Assembly (NCBI RefSeq): GCF_937997595.1
Contig: NZ_CALKTS010000308.1
Coordinates: 1 to 14,478 of the forward strand
From: an uncultured Campylobacter sp.
GTDB taxonomy: Bacteria > Campylobacterota > Campylobacteria > Campylobacterales > Campylobacteraceae
Direction of reading: 5' to 3'
DNA length: 14,478 nucleotides
Shown here: positions 6,001-13,630 of the stretch, piece by piece
How positions within the stretch are numbered: the stretch's first letter is position 1
Layout of the letters: each line of letters starts with the position of its first letter
Made by a program: the position numbers and the translations under genes
Notes under the pieces: model-generated
The model's input: only the letters and a program-made list of their open reading frames with translations
Databases searched by the model: none
What the model was told of the DNA's origin: nothing

Positions 6001-7137
6001 ATGAAAGAGATACCGTTTTATAAGGCTCAAATCGATAAAAAAGAGGAAGACTTAATCAAAAGCGCCCTCTACAACAGCGATATAAGATATAGCGAAATTT
6101 TTGAAGAGGATATTTGTAAGTACTTCGGCGTAAAGCACGCCGTATCTACCACGAGCGGAACGACGGCGCTGCATCTGGCGCTTTGCGCGATGGATATTAA
6201 GCGCGGAGATAAAATTTTATGCTCCGTAAATTCCTTCCCCAACGTCGCCGAAGTGATCCGCCACTTCGACGCAGAGCCCGTTTTCGTAGATATCGATCCG
6301 ATAAGCTTTAATATCACGAGCGAGAGCCTTGCTCGCACGATAGATCAGAACCGCCACAAGAAGCTAAAATGCGCTTTCATCTCGCACATCGCGGGGCTTG
6401 CTGCGGATATAGACGCCATCAGCGAGGTCGCCAAAAGCGAAAATATCATCCTCATCGACGATGCGTGCCGCGCTATGGGCGCTACCTATAAAGGCGCAAA
6501 AATCGGAGCGCTTAAAAGCTCGCTAATATCGTGCTTTCAGATCAATCCTCAAGCGCAAGACGCGATCTCTACGGCGGGCTTTTTCGTTACGAACGACGAT
6601 GAGATCGCAAACGCCGCACAAATTTTAAGAAACGGCGGCATTGTGGGAGATGCCTTTTACAAAGACGGCAATATGTCCTTTACCTACGACATCGATCGCA
6701 TCGGTCAAAAATACGATCTTAACGCTATAAATTCCGCCTACGCGATCGCCCAGTTTGAAAAAACCGACGCCTTTATAAAGCGCCGCAAGCAGATCGCCGC
6801 AGCGTATCGCGAGCAGCTCGCAAACTGCCCTCACGTGACGCTTCCAAGCGACAGCGAGGAGCATATCTATACTCAATTCATCGTAAAGATCGACAAAAAC
6901 CGCGACGATTTCGCCAAGGCGCTGATCTCGCGCGGAGTGAGCGTTTCGCTGCACTATGTGCCGGTGCATCTGCTAAGCTACTACAAAAACAAATATAATT
7001 ACAAGGTCAATGATTTCCCGAATGCGCTTAAAAACTATCAGCAAATTTTATCCCTGCCGATCTATACGGCGCTTAGCGACGACGATGTGAGCTACATCTG
7101 CGAGCAGATCAAAGAAATAGCGCAAAATCGTGTTTAA
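6001..7137 (+). CDS. PseC/DegT-like protein lacking the PLP lysine
   Basis: This 378-residue protein has the DegT/DnrJ/EryC1/StrS sugar aminotransferase fold and looks most like PseC, which makes UDP-4-amino-4,6-dideoxy-AltNAc. Kept features are the phosphate-binding SGTTALH (52-58), the cofactor Asp154 in LIDDACRAMGATYKG (151-165), and the C-terminal HYVPVHLLSYY (318-328) and LSLPIYTALSDDDV (350-363). The catalytic segment is altered: where the family has SFHPxKxxTTGEGG, this reads CFQINPQAQDAISTAG (178-193). A gapless alignment anchored on Pro183 and VTND (196-199) puts Ala185 at the Schiff-base lysine and removes the GEGG turn. The usual N-Y-R motif is K-Y-D (237-239). It is probably not a functional transaminase. 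It has a strong AAGGAG (5989-5994), and its 3' end overlaps lpxK by 8 bases, pointing to a possible envelope role. Confidence 0.85.
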   Translation: MKEIPFYKAQIDKKEEDLIKSALYNSDIRYSEIFEEDICKYFGVKHAVSTTSGTTALHLALCAMDIKRGDKILCSVNSFPNVAEVIRHFDAEPVFVDIDPISFNITSESLARTIDQNRHKKLKCAFISHIAGLAADIDAISEVAKSENIILIDDACRAMGATYKGAKIGALKSSLISCFQINPQAQDAISTAGFFVTNDDEIANAAQILRNGGIVGDAFYKDGNMSFTYDIDRIGQKYDLNAINSAYAIAQFEKTDAFIKRRKQIAAAYREQLANCPHVTLPSDSEEHIYTQFIVKIDKNRDDFAKALISRGVSVSLHYVPVHLLSYYKNKYNYKVNDFPNALKNYQQILSLPIYTALSDDDVSYICEQIKEIAQNRV

Positions 7138-8230
7138 ACTCCTAATCGAGCGAAACTTATACGACCCGAGCCCCGCGTGGCTTGCGCTAGGGGTGATTTT
7201 AGCGCCGTTATCGCTGCTTTATACGCTTATCGTCTGCCTAAAAAGGCTCTTTACTAAGTCACAAAAATTTAAAATTCCAATAATCAGCGTCGGAAATTTA
7301 ACCCTTGGCGGTAGCGGTAAAACCCCGCTGGTGCGGGCGCTTTTTAAAGAATTTAACGGGGGGCTCAAAACCTGCATCATTCTTCGCGGATACGGGCGTA
7401 AAAGTAGAGGCTTGCTCGAAGTAGCGCTCGACGGGCGGATACTTTGCGACGTAGAGCAAAGCGGCGATGAGGCGATGGAGTACGCGCTGTTTTTGCGCGG
7501 CGCAAACGTGATCGTCAGCGAAGATCGCGCCGCAGGGATTTTGCGCGCGCAAACTCTCGGCTTTGAGCTCGTGATCTTGGACGACGGATTTTCTAAATTT
7601 AATATCTCTAAATTTGATATCTTGCTACGCCCGCAAAGCGCGCCAAAGCTGCCCTTTTGCCTGCCGTTCGCCGCGTATCGCTACCCGCCGTTTTTTTATA
7701 AATTTGCGGATTTCATACCCGCACCCAGCGATATTTCGCAGGAGTTTAAAATTGTTTCGGCGGCGGATCTGCAAAGTAAGCTAAACGGCACGAATGAAAT
7801 TTCAAATCCTGAGGACGAAATTTCAAATTCCGCTGCGGATAAAATTTCGGATTTAAATTTAAAAACCGCCGCGGATGAAATTTCAAATTTAAACCTCGCC
7901 GAGGATAAAATTTTAAATTCCAAAGAGGCTGGTTTTGAAAAATCCCGCACGATCTTAATCAGCGCTATCGCCAAACCTTGGCGCTTGCAAGAGTTTTTGC
8001 CGCTCGCAAAAGCCCACGCCTTCTTTCCGGATCATTACGATTTCAAAAAAGAGCAGATTTTAGAGCTGTTAAGGCGCGAGGATGCGGAGCATATCCTTTG
8101 TACGGCGAAAGATTACGTGAAATTGAAGGATTTAAGCGCGGAAATTTCGGTGATTTTGCTAAATTTAAAGCTAAGCGAAAACTTTATCCGCGAAATTCAA
8201 AACTACATAAACCAAGCTATGATAAAATAA
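7130..8230 (+). CDS. lpxK: Tetraacyldisaccharide 4'-kinase
   Basis: LpxK phosphorylates the 4' position of the lipid A disaccharide at the inner face of the inner membrane. The 366-residue protein has an N-terminal membrane helix (about 15-37), the Walker A GNLTLGGSGKTP (55-66), RGYGRKSRG (86-94), SGDEAMEY (111-118), DDGF (151-154), PDHYDF (300-305) and CTAKDYVKL (324-332). After DDGF the usual QH of E. coli-type enzymes is SK, perhaps normal in this class. It is longer than I expect for a Campylobacter LpxK (about 310). The excess is a low-complexity segment at about 215-268 with five [DN][EK]I[SL][ND] units. The start is GTG, overlapping the preceding gene by 8 bases, with no clear ribosome binding site, which suggests coupling. 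A 15-base tandem duplication (7592-7621) encodes SKFNI-SKFDI. Confidence 0.93.
   Translation: MFKLLIERNLYDPSPAWLALGVILAPLSLLYTLIVCLKRLFTKSQKFKIPIISVGNLTLGGSGKTPLVRALFKEFNGGLKTCIILRGYGRKSRGLLEVALDGRILCDVEQSGDEAMEYALFLRGANVIVSEDRAAGILRAQTLGFELVILDDGFSKFNISKFDILLRPQSAPKLPFCLPFAAYRYPPFFYKFADFIPAPSDISQEFKIVSAADLQSKLNGTNEISNPEDEISNSAADKISDLNLKTAADEISNLNLAEDKILNSKEAGFEKSRTILISAIAKPWRLQEFLPLAKAHAFFPDHYDFKKEQILELLRREDAEHILCTAKDYVKLKDLSAEISVILLNLKLSENFIREIQNYINQAMIK
7592..7621 (+). repeat. 15-base tandem duplication inside lpxK
   Basis: TCTAAATTTAATATC (7592-7606) is followed directly by TCTAAATTTGATATC (7607-7621), with one mismatch in 15. It encodes SKFNI-SKFDI immediately after the DDGF motif and preserves the reading frame. 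Confidence 0.6.
7793..7918 (+). repeat. In-frame GATGAAATTTCAAAT-type repeats in lpxK
   Basis: Five variants of a 15-base word occur: AATGAAATTTCAAAT, GACGAAATTTCAAAT, GATAAAATTTCGGAT, GATGAAATTTCAAAT and GATAAAATTTTAAAT. They are separated by 6-21 bases and encode [DN][EK]I[SL][ND]. The AAATTTCAAAT/AAATTTTAAAT core is the same as in the non-coding repeats of this window, suggesting a repeat-derived insertion kept in frame. Confidence 0.65.
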
Positions 8231-8248
8231 GGTTTTTAAAGGAATTTT

Positions 8249-9106
8249 ATGATAAAAAAGAGCAAAACCGCCGAAGTCATCATCTCCGCGCTGCCCTATA
8301 TCCGTAAATTTAGAGATAAAATTTTCGTCGTCAAATACGGCGGCGCGGCGCAAACCGACGATACGCTTAAGCTTGATTTTGCCCGCGATATCGTGCTTTT
8401 GCATATGGTCGGCATCAAGATCATCGTCGTGCACGGCGGCGGCAAAAAGATCAATCAGACCCTGGATAAGATCGGCGTGCGCAGCGAGTTTAAGGACGGG
8501 CTTCGCATAACGAATAAAGACGCGATCGAAATTACCGAGATGGTGCTAAGCGGCGCGGTGAATAAAGAGATTACGGCGCTTTTGAACCAAAACGGCGCGC
8601 CAGCGATCGGCATTAGCGGCAAGGACGGCGGGCTTTTGAGGGCAAAATTCCTTGATGAGAAGAAATACGGCTTCGTAGGCGAGATCACCGAGGTAAACAC
8701 CAAGCTGATAAACGACCTGCTGCAAAAGGACTATCTGCCGGTGATCGCCCCGCTTGCGGGCGGCGAGACGGACGAAAACGTGAGCTTTAATATCAACGCC
8801 GATCTCTGCGCCAGCAGGATTGCAGCCGCGCTAAAAGCGAGCAAGGCGATATTTTTAAGCGACATTGACGGCGTGCTTGATAAAGAGGGAAATTTAATCA
8901 GCAAACTCGATGCCGCGCTCATTTCGAAGCTTAAAAAGGACGGCACGATCGCAGGCGGCATGATCCCAAAGGTCGATGCGTGCCTGCAGTGCGTGCGAAA
9001 CGGCGCAAGTGCCGCGCATATCATCAACGGCAAAATTCCGCACTCGATCCTGCTTGAGCTTTTCACGGACGGCGGCATAGGAAGTTTGATAAAGGAAGAA
9101 ATTTAA
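8249..9106 (+). CDS. argB: Acetylglutamate kinase
   Basis: ArgB phosphorylates N-acetylglutamate, the second step of arginine synthesis. The 285-residue protein has the amino-acid kinase fold with KYGGAAQTD (29-37), VHGGGKKIN (61-69), NINADLCASRIA (181-192), the nucleotide-site SDIDGVLD (204-211), GGMIPKVDA (236-244) and HIINGKIPHS (257-266). GGAAQ in the first glycine loop is a slight departure from the common GGNAM. The start is set by AAAGGA (8238-8243) five bases upstream of ATG, 18 bases after the lpxK stop. A gnTAnaAT match (GATAAAAT, 8221-8228) over the lpxK stop could be an internal promoter. The other arg genes are not in the window; in C. jejuni I recall argB within an arg cluster, so its place between lpxK and thrC is a difference. 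Confidence 0.95.
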   Translation: MIKKSKTAEVIISALPYIRKFRDKIFVVKYGGAAQTDDTLKLDFARDIVLLHMVGIKIIVVHGGGKKINQTLDKIGVRSEFKDGLRITNKDAIEITEMVLSGAVNKEITALLNQNGAPAIGISGKDGGLLRAKFLDEKKYGFVGEITEVNTKLINDLLQKDYLPVIAPLAGGETDENVSFNINADLCASRIAAALKASKAIFLSDIDGVLDKEGNLISKLDAALISKLKKDGTIAGGMIPKVDACLQCVRNGASAAHIINGKIPHSILLELFTDGGIGSLIKEEI

Positions 9107-9227
9107 GCGCGAGCGCAGAGGCGGCAGGCTTAAAGCGGCAATGCCGCAAGTCCGTGCAAAAAGTCTAAACGATCAAATTTAAAGCGCCTAGGCAGGCGTA
9201 AATTTTAAAATTTTAAAAAGGAAAAAG
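9107..9227 (+). other. 121-base gap argB-thrC
   Basis: This is the only sizeable gap in the plus-strand gene train. It contains a short hairpin GCGGC-AAT-GCCGC (about 9136-9148), the palindrome GCCTAGGC, the AAATTTTAAAATTTTAAAA repeat core and the thrC ribosome binding site AAGGA (9218-9222). No gnTAnaAT promoter match and no T-tract terminator are seen, so whether transcription continues through is open. Confidence 0.45.
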
Positions 9228-10781
9228 ATGAAACTGGTTTCAACGAGAGATTTTTCGCAAAAAGCGGATCTTAGCTACGCGCTGCTAAATCCGAGCGCGA
9301 GCGGCGGCGGGCTTTTCAGCCCCGAGCGGCTGCCGCTTTTAAGCGAGGATTTTTTAAAGCAGTGCGAGGATCTGAGCTACAAACAGATCGCGCTTAAAAT
9401 CATCGAGAGCTTCGATTTTGACGTAAGCAGCGAAGTTTTTGAAAGCGCACTAAAGCGCTACGATAAATTCGAAAATCCCGCCTGCCCCGTCCAGATCAAA
9501 AAACTAAGCGAGAACGCCTATATTTTGGAGCTTTACCACGGCCCGACGCTTGCATTTAAGGATATGGCGCTACAGCCCTTCGGCGCGCTTTTAAAAAGCA
9601 TCGCAAAATCCAGGAATGAAAAATTTTTAATAATGTGCGCCACGAGCGGCGACACGGGGCCTGCGATGCTGGAGGCTTTTGCGGACGACGAAAACATCAA
9701 AGCGGTCTGCCTCTACCCGCAGGGCGGCACGAGCGAGATACAGCGCCAGCAGATGGTCAAACAAAGCGCGGCAAATCTTAAAATTTTAGGCGTGCGCGGC
9801 AACTTCGACGATACGCAACGCGCGCTAAAATCGCTACTGGCTGACGAGGATTTCAGAAACGAGCTCGCGCGAGCGAATTTAAATCTAAGCGCCGCAAACT
9901 CCGTAAATTTCGGCAGGATTTTATTTCAGATCATCTACTACCTCTACGCTAGCATCTATTTCTCAAAGCACGGCGTATTGAGCCCAGATCAAAATTTAAA
10001 GCAAAGCGATCAGTGCGCGGCGTGCGGCAAAAATTTTGGCTCCGCAGCGAGCGCAAGCGGCGCGCAGAGCGTAAAACAGGGTTCTAAATTTAACACCTTC
10101 GACGTCATAGTGCCTAGCGGAAATTTCGGCAACGCGCTGGGAGCGTATTTCGCCAAAAAAATGGGCGCAAAGATCGGCAAAATCAAGATCGCTTCAAACG
10201 CGAACAATATCCTAACCGAGCTTTTTACGCGCGGCATCTACGATCTGCGCGGGCGCGAGCTCATCCGCACGATCAGCCCTGCGATGGATATTTTAGTTAG
10301 CTCCAACGTCGAGCGGCTGCTTAGCGATATGTTCGGCGATGCGCGCACGAGCGAGCTGATGCAGAGCCTGGCGCGAGATAAATTTTATAAGCTTAGCGCG
10401 AGCGAGCTTGCGAAGCTTCGGGAGATTTTTGAGGCGGATTTTTGCGACGATGCGCAGTGCGCTAAATTTATCAAGCAAGAGAGCAGCCGCGGCGTGCTGA
10501 TCGACCCGCACACGGCGACCTGCTTTAAGCTGCTTGACGAAAGCCGCCTAAATCTCGTCATCTCGACCGCGAAGTGGATTAAATTTACGCCGTCGATGAT
10601 CGGCGCGATCAAAGGCAGAGCTTGCGAGGACGAAAGGGCCGATATGATCGCGCTTTCGAAGGAATTTCACAGCGACATTCCGCCACAGATCTCGCGCCTT
10701 TTTAGCGCGCCGCAGGTGCACTCCAGCGTCGTGGAGCAAAGCGAGATCAAAAACGCCATAATGGAGTGGATCAAAAAATGA
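9228..10781 (+). CDS. thrC: Threonine synthase
   Basis: ThrC converts O-phosphohomoserine to threonine with PLP. The 517-residue protein carries the N-terminal YALLNPSASGGGLFSPE (17-33), the PLP lysine Lys111 in LAFKDMALQPFG (108-119), ATSGDTGPA (138-146), a sugar/phosphate-type loop PQGGTSEIQRQQM (164-176), NSVNFGRI (224-231) and PSGNFGNALG (296-305). It is longer than usual because of an extra segment between about residues 250 and 290, placed between the FGRILFQIIYYLYA helix and the VIVPSGNF strand. That segment has a CAAC pair (263-266) and is rich in Ser, Ala, Gln and Lys. The ribosome binding site is AAGGA (9218-9222). The TGA stop overlaps the kdsB ATG as ATGA, so kdsB is probably translationally coupled. 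Confidence 0.95.
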   Translation: MKLVSTRDFSQKADLSYALLNPSASGGGLFSPERLPLLSEDFLKQCEDLSYKQIALKIIESFDFDVSSEVFESALKRYDKFENPACPVQIKKLSENAYILELYHGPTLAFKDMALQPFGALLKSIAKSRNEKFLIMCATSGDTGPAMLEAFADDENIKAVCLYPQGGTSEIQRQQMVKQSAANLKILGVRGNFDDTQRALKSLLADEDFRNELARANLNLSAANSVNFGRILFQIIYYLYASIYFSKHGVLSPDQNLKQSDQCAACGKNFGSAASASGAQSVKQGSKFNTFDVIVPSGNFGNALGAYFAKKMGAKIGKIKIASNANNILTELFTRGIYDLRGRELIRTISPAMDILVSSNVERLLSDMFGDARTSELMQSLARDKFYKLSASELAKLREIFEADFCDDAQCAKFIKQESSRGVLIDPHTATCFKLLDESRLNLVISTAKWIKFTPSMIGAIKGRACEDERADMIALSKEFHSDIPPQISRLFSAPQVHSSVVEQSEIKNAIMEWIKK

Positions 10782-11500
10782 TAGTAATCCCCGCGCGCCT
10801 TGCTTCGACGCGCTTTAAAAATAAAATTTTATGTGAGTTTGATGGCGTTCCGATGTTTATCAAAACGGCTCAAAATGCCGCCAAGGCAGACCGCGTGCTA
10901 ATCGCCGTGGATGAGCCGCAAATTTTGAAGATTGCGCAAGATTACGGCTTTGACGCCGTTCTCACCGCGCGCGAACATCAAAGCGGTACCGATCGGATCG
11001 CTGAAGCGGTCGCAAACGCAGCACTTGCGGAGAACGAGATCATCATCAATATCCAAGCCGACGAGCCCTTTTTCGAGAGCGAAAATTTGATTAAATTTAA
11101 AGATTTCGCCAACGCCATGATCACGCAAAAGGGCGCATTTATGGCAAGCTGCTATAAATACATAAGCCAGCAGGCGGCCGAAGATCCAAATTTAGTCAAG
11201 CTCGTGCTCGACAACGCAGGCTTTGCGATCTATTTTTCGCGCTCGCTCATCCCCTATCCACGCGCGGCATGCGAGTGCTACCTCGGACACATCGGTATAT
11301 ACGCATACAGCGTGCGAAATTTAAAGCGGTTTTGCGCCCTGCCCGCCTCGGTGCTAGAAGATACCGAAAAACTCGAGCAGCTTCGCGCCATAAGCGCGGG
11401 CGAGAAGATCGCGATGCTAGGTATCGAAACTGCGAGCATCGGCATCGACACGCCGGCTGATTACGAGCGCGCGCTAAAGGAGTTCGGCAATGGAATTTAA
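10778..11500 (+). CDS. kdsB: 3-deoxy-manno-octulosonate cytidylyltransferase
   Basis: KdsB activates Kdo to CMP-Kdo for transfer to lipid A, so it acts with LpxK on the LPS inner core. I place the start at the ATG at 10778, giving 240 residues beginning MIVIPARL as in other KdsB proteins, rather than at the GTG at 10766; the ATG forms an ATGA overlap with the thrC stop. Motifs: IPARLASTRF (4-13), HQSGTDRIAEA (67-77), NIQADEP (91-97), DPNLVKLV (136-143), HIGIYAY (171-177), LEQLR (199-203) and GIDTPADYE (222-230). The length is normal for the family. AAGGAG near its 3' end (11477-11482) serves a possible small ORF that overlaps the kdsB stop. Confidence 0.96.
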   Translation: MIVIPARLASTRFKNKILCEFDGVPMFIKTAQNAAKADRVLIAVDEPQILKIAQDYGFDAVLTAREHQSGTDRIAEAVANAALAENEIIINIQADEPFFESENLIKFKDFANAMITQKGAFMASCYKYISQQAAEDPNLVKLVLDNAGFAIYFSRSLIPYPRAACECYLGHIGIYAYSVRNLKRFCALPASVLEDTEKLEQLRAISAGEKIAMLGIETASIGIDTPADYERALKEFGNGI

Positions 11501-11627
11501 AATTTACTCGTTATGCGGCGCAGCGTTTGGAGCGCGGGGGGCCGCCGCGGAGCGTAAAATTCTAGCGGAATGCGAAATTTTAGCATCGCGCGAAATTTTA
11601 AAATTTAAAGATGCGAGCGCAAGATGA
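11490..11627 (+). CDS. Possible 45-residue coupling ORF between kdsB and ligA
   Basis: An ATG at 11490 lies seven bases after a perfect AAGGAG (11477-11482) inside the kdsB 3' end, and overlaps the kdsB stop by 11 bases. The frame runs for 45 codons and ends in a TGA that overlaps the ligA ATG (ATGA, 11624-11627). It therefore bridges exactly the only gap between kdsB and ligA, and ligA has no good ribosome binding site of its own. The peptide is small and basic, with a helical-looking second half built from repeats of the type KILAECEILASREIL, encoded by GCGAAATTTTA-like repeat words. I recognise no family. It may be a real small protein, a coupling device whose peptide is unimportant, or a chance frame. 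Confidence 0.42.
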   Translation: MEFKIYSLCGAAFGARGAAAERKILAECEILASREILKFKDASAR

Positions 11628-13630
11628 ATTACGATGAATACAGATCCGCAGTAGATACGCTAAATGCATGGGCGCGGGCATATTACACCGACGATCGGCC
11701 GATCGCAAGCGACGAGGAGTACGACGAGCTTTATTCGCAAGCGGAGAAATTTGAGGAGCAAAACCCCGAGCTCGCGCTGCCGTACTCGCCTACGCGGCGC
11801 ATCGGAGGCGCGATCAGCGAGGGCTTTTCCAAGCTCGCTCACGGCGCGCAGATGTGGTCGATGGAGGATATTTTCGACGACGCGGACCTTTTGGCGTGGC
11901 TAGCTCGCGGCGAGAAGAGCGGCGCGCAGTTTTACGTCGAGCCAAAATTTGACGGCGCGAGCTTAAATTTGACCTACGAAGGCGGCGTGCTGATAAGCGC
12001 GGCGACGCGCGGCGACGGGCTTATAGGCGAGGACGTGACGCAAAACGCAAGAGCGATCAAATCGGTGCCGCTTCAGATCCCCTACGCGCAAAGGATCGAG
12101 ATCCGCGGCGAGACGCTGATCGCAAAGAGCGATTTTGACGCGCTAAACGACGAGCGCGCCGCAAACGGCGAGAGCCTGTTTTCAAACCCGCGCAACGCCG
12201 CCGCAGGAAGCCTACGCCAGCTAGATAGCGCGATCGTAGCGAAGCGGAAGCTAAAATTTATCCCGTGGGGAGTGGGCGAGCATTCGTTAAACTTTGCGCT
12301 GCACTCGCAGATAATGGAGTTTGTGCGTAGCCTAGGTTTTTTGCGCGACGAGTTTTGCCGCATCTGCAAGAGCGCGAGCGAGATCAGGAGTGCGTACGAG
12401 GCGCTACATAGCATGCGTGCAAGCAAAGATCTAATGCTAGACGGCATGGTAATCCGCGTAAACGAGCTTTCAAAGTGTGCGCAGATGGGCTATACGGTAA
12501 AATTCCCGCGCTTTATGGTCGCGTATAAATTCCCCGCGATCGAAAAGGTAACGCGGCTGCGCGAGATCAATCTGCAGGTCGGCCGCACCGGCGCGGTCAC
12601 TCCCGTAGCCGTCGTAGATAGCGTAAATATCGACGGCGCGAACGTTTCAAGCGCGACGCTTCATAATTTCGACGAGATCGCGCGGCTTGGGCTGATGAAA
12701 AACGATTTCGTAGGCATCATCCGCAGCGGCGACGTGATCCCGAAGATCACGAGCGTTTACAAACAGCGCAGAGACGGCACGCAGAGCGAAATTTCGCGCC
12801 CGGATCACTGCCCGGTTTGCGGCGAGAGGCTGCTTGACGAAGGCGCGCTCATAAAGTGTCAAAATCTCGATTGCAAGGCGCGTGTGATAGGCTCGCTGAT
12901 CTATTTCTGCTCCAAAAAATGCATGAATATCGAAGGGCTAAGCGATGCAACGATCACGCAACTTTTTGAAAGCGGTAAAATTTCAAAGATCGGCGACATT
13001 TACGCCCTCGGCGCGCAGGATTTGGCGGATCTTGAGGGCTTTGCGGATAAAAAAATTTCAAACCTTTTGGGCGCGATAAACGCGAGCAAAAACGCGCCGC
13101 TTGAGCGCTTCATCGCTTCTTTGGGGATCGAACACATCGGCGAGGTGGCCGCGCGCAAGATCGCCGCAGCATTCGGGCAGGATTGGCTGGATGCGAGCGA
13201 GGATGAAATTTTGCGCCTGGAGGGCTTTGGAGAGGCGATGGTAAGGAGTCTAGCGGAGTTTTGCAAGATAAATCGCGAAAAAATTCTAAATCTAAGCGAA
13301 ATCATCAACCCGCGTGAGCCCGAGATACAGACTACCAAAAGCGCCTTCACGGGCCGCAGCGTCGTCATCACCGGCACGCTCAGCCGTCCGCGCGACGAGT
13401 TTAAGGCCAGGCTTTTGGCGATGGGCGCGAAGGTGCAGGGCTCGGTATCTGCCAAGACCGACTTCGTGCTTGCGGGCGCAGAAGCGGGCTCCAAGCTACA
13501 AAAAGCTCACTCGCTTGGCGTGCGGGTGATCGACGAGAGCGAGTTTGAAGCGCTAGCGAGCCTGGCGACGCTCGGCGCAAATCTGCCTGATAAGAGCGAG
13601 CCTGAAGCGCTTGCAGGGAGCGGCGAGTGA
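11624..13630 (+). CDS. ligA: NAD-dependent DNA ligase
   Basis: LigA seals nicks in replication and repair using NAD. The 668-residue protein has the full domain order: Ia domain with YYTDDRPIASDEEYDELY (20-37), adenylation domain with the active lysine Lys108 in VEPKFDGASL (105-114), ATRGDGLIGEDVT (127-139) and SNPRNAAAGSLRQLD (187-201), an OB domain (VGRTGAVTPVA, 319-329, and RSGDVIPKI, 367-375), a zinc finger with Cys396, Cys399, Cys412 and Cys417, helix-hairpin-helix repeats (about 430-560), and a BRCT domain (about 574-645). A tail of about 22 residues follows BRCT. The start at 11624 overlaps the preceding small ORF as ATGA and has no strong ribosome binding site. The stop overlaps the next ORF's GTG as GTGA. 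Confidence 0.96.
   Translation: MNYDEYRSAVDTLNAWARAYYTDDRPIASDEEYDELYSQAEKFEEQNPELALPYSPTRRIGGAISEGFSKLAHGAQMWSMEDIFDDADLLAWLARGEKSGAQFYVEPKFDGASLNLTYEGGVLISAATRGDGLIGEDVTQNARAIKSVPLQIPYAQRIEIRGETLIAKSDFDALNDERAANGESLFSNPRNAAAGSLRQLDSAIVAKRKLKFIPWGVGEHSLNFALHSQIMEFVRSLGFLRDEFCRICKSASEIRSAYEALHSMRASKDLMLDGMVIRVNELSKCAQMGYTVKFPRFMVAYKFPAIEKVTRLREINLQVGRTGAVTPVAVVDSVNIDGANVSSATLHNFDEIARLGLMKNDFVGIIRSGDVIPKITSVYKQRRDGTQSEISRPDHCPVCGERLLDEGALIKCQNLDCKARVIGSLIYFCSKKCMNIEGLSDATITQLFESGKISKIGDIYALGAQDLADLEGFADKKISNLLGAINASKNAPLERFIASLGIEHIGEVAARKIAAAFGQDWLDASEDEILRLEGFGEAMVRSLAEFCKINREKILNLSEIINPREPEIQTTKSAFTGRSVVITGTLSRPRDEFKARLLAMGAKVQGSVSAKTDFVLAGAEAGSKLQKAHSLGVRVIDESEFEALASLATLGANLPDKSEPEALAGSGE

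Noticed and set aside
7592..7621. SKFNI-SKFDI duplication in LpxK as a damaging mutation of the QH motif
   Set aside because: The residues fit the spacing to the next strand, and a DDGF-SKF form may be normal for epsilonproteobacterial LpxK; without an alignment I cannot call it abnormal.
10766..10777. GTG at 10766 as the start of kdsB
   Set aside because: It adds four residues absent from the usual MIVIPARL-type start and would lie deeper inside thrC, whereas the ATG at 10778 gives a standard ATGA coupling overlap.
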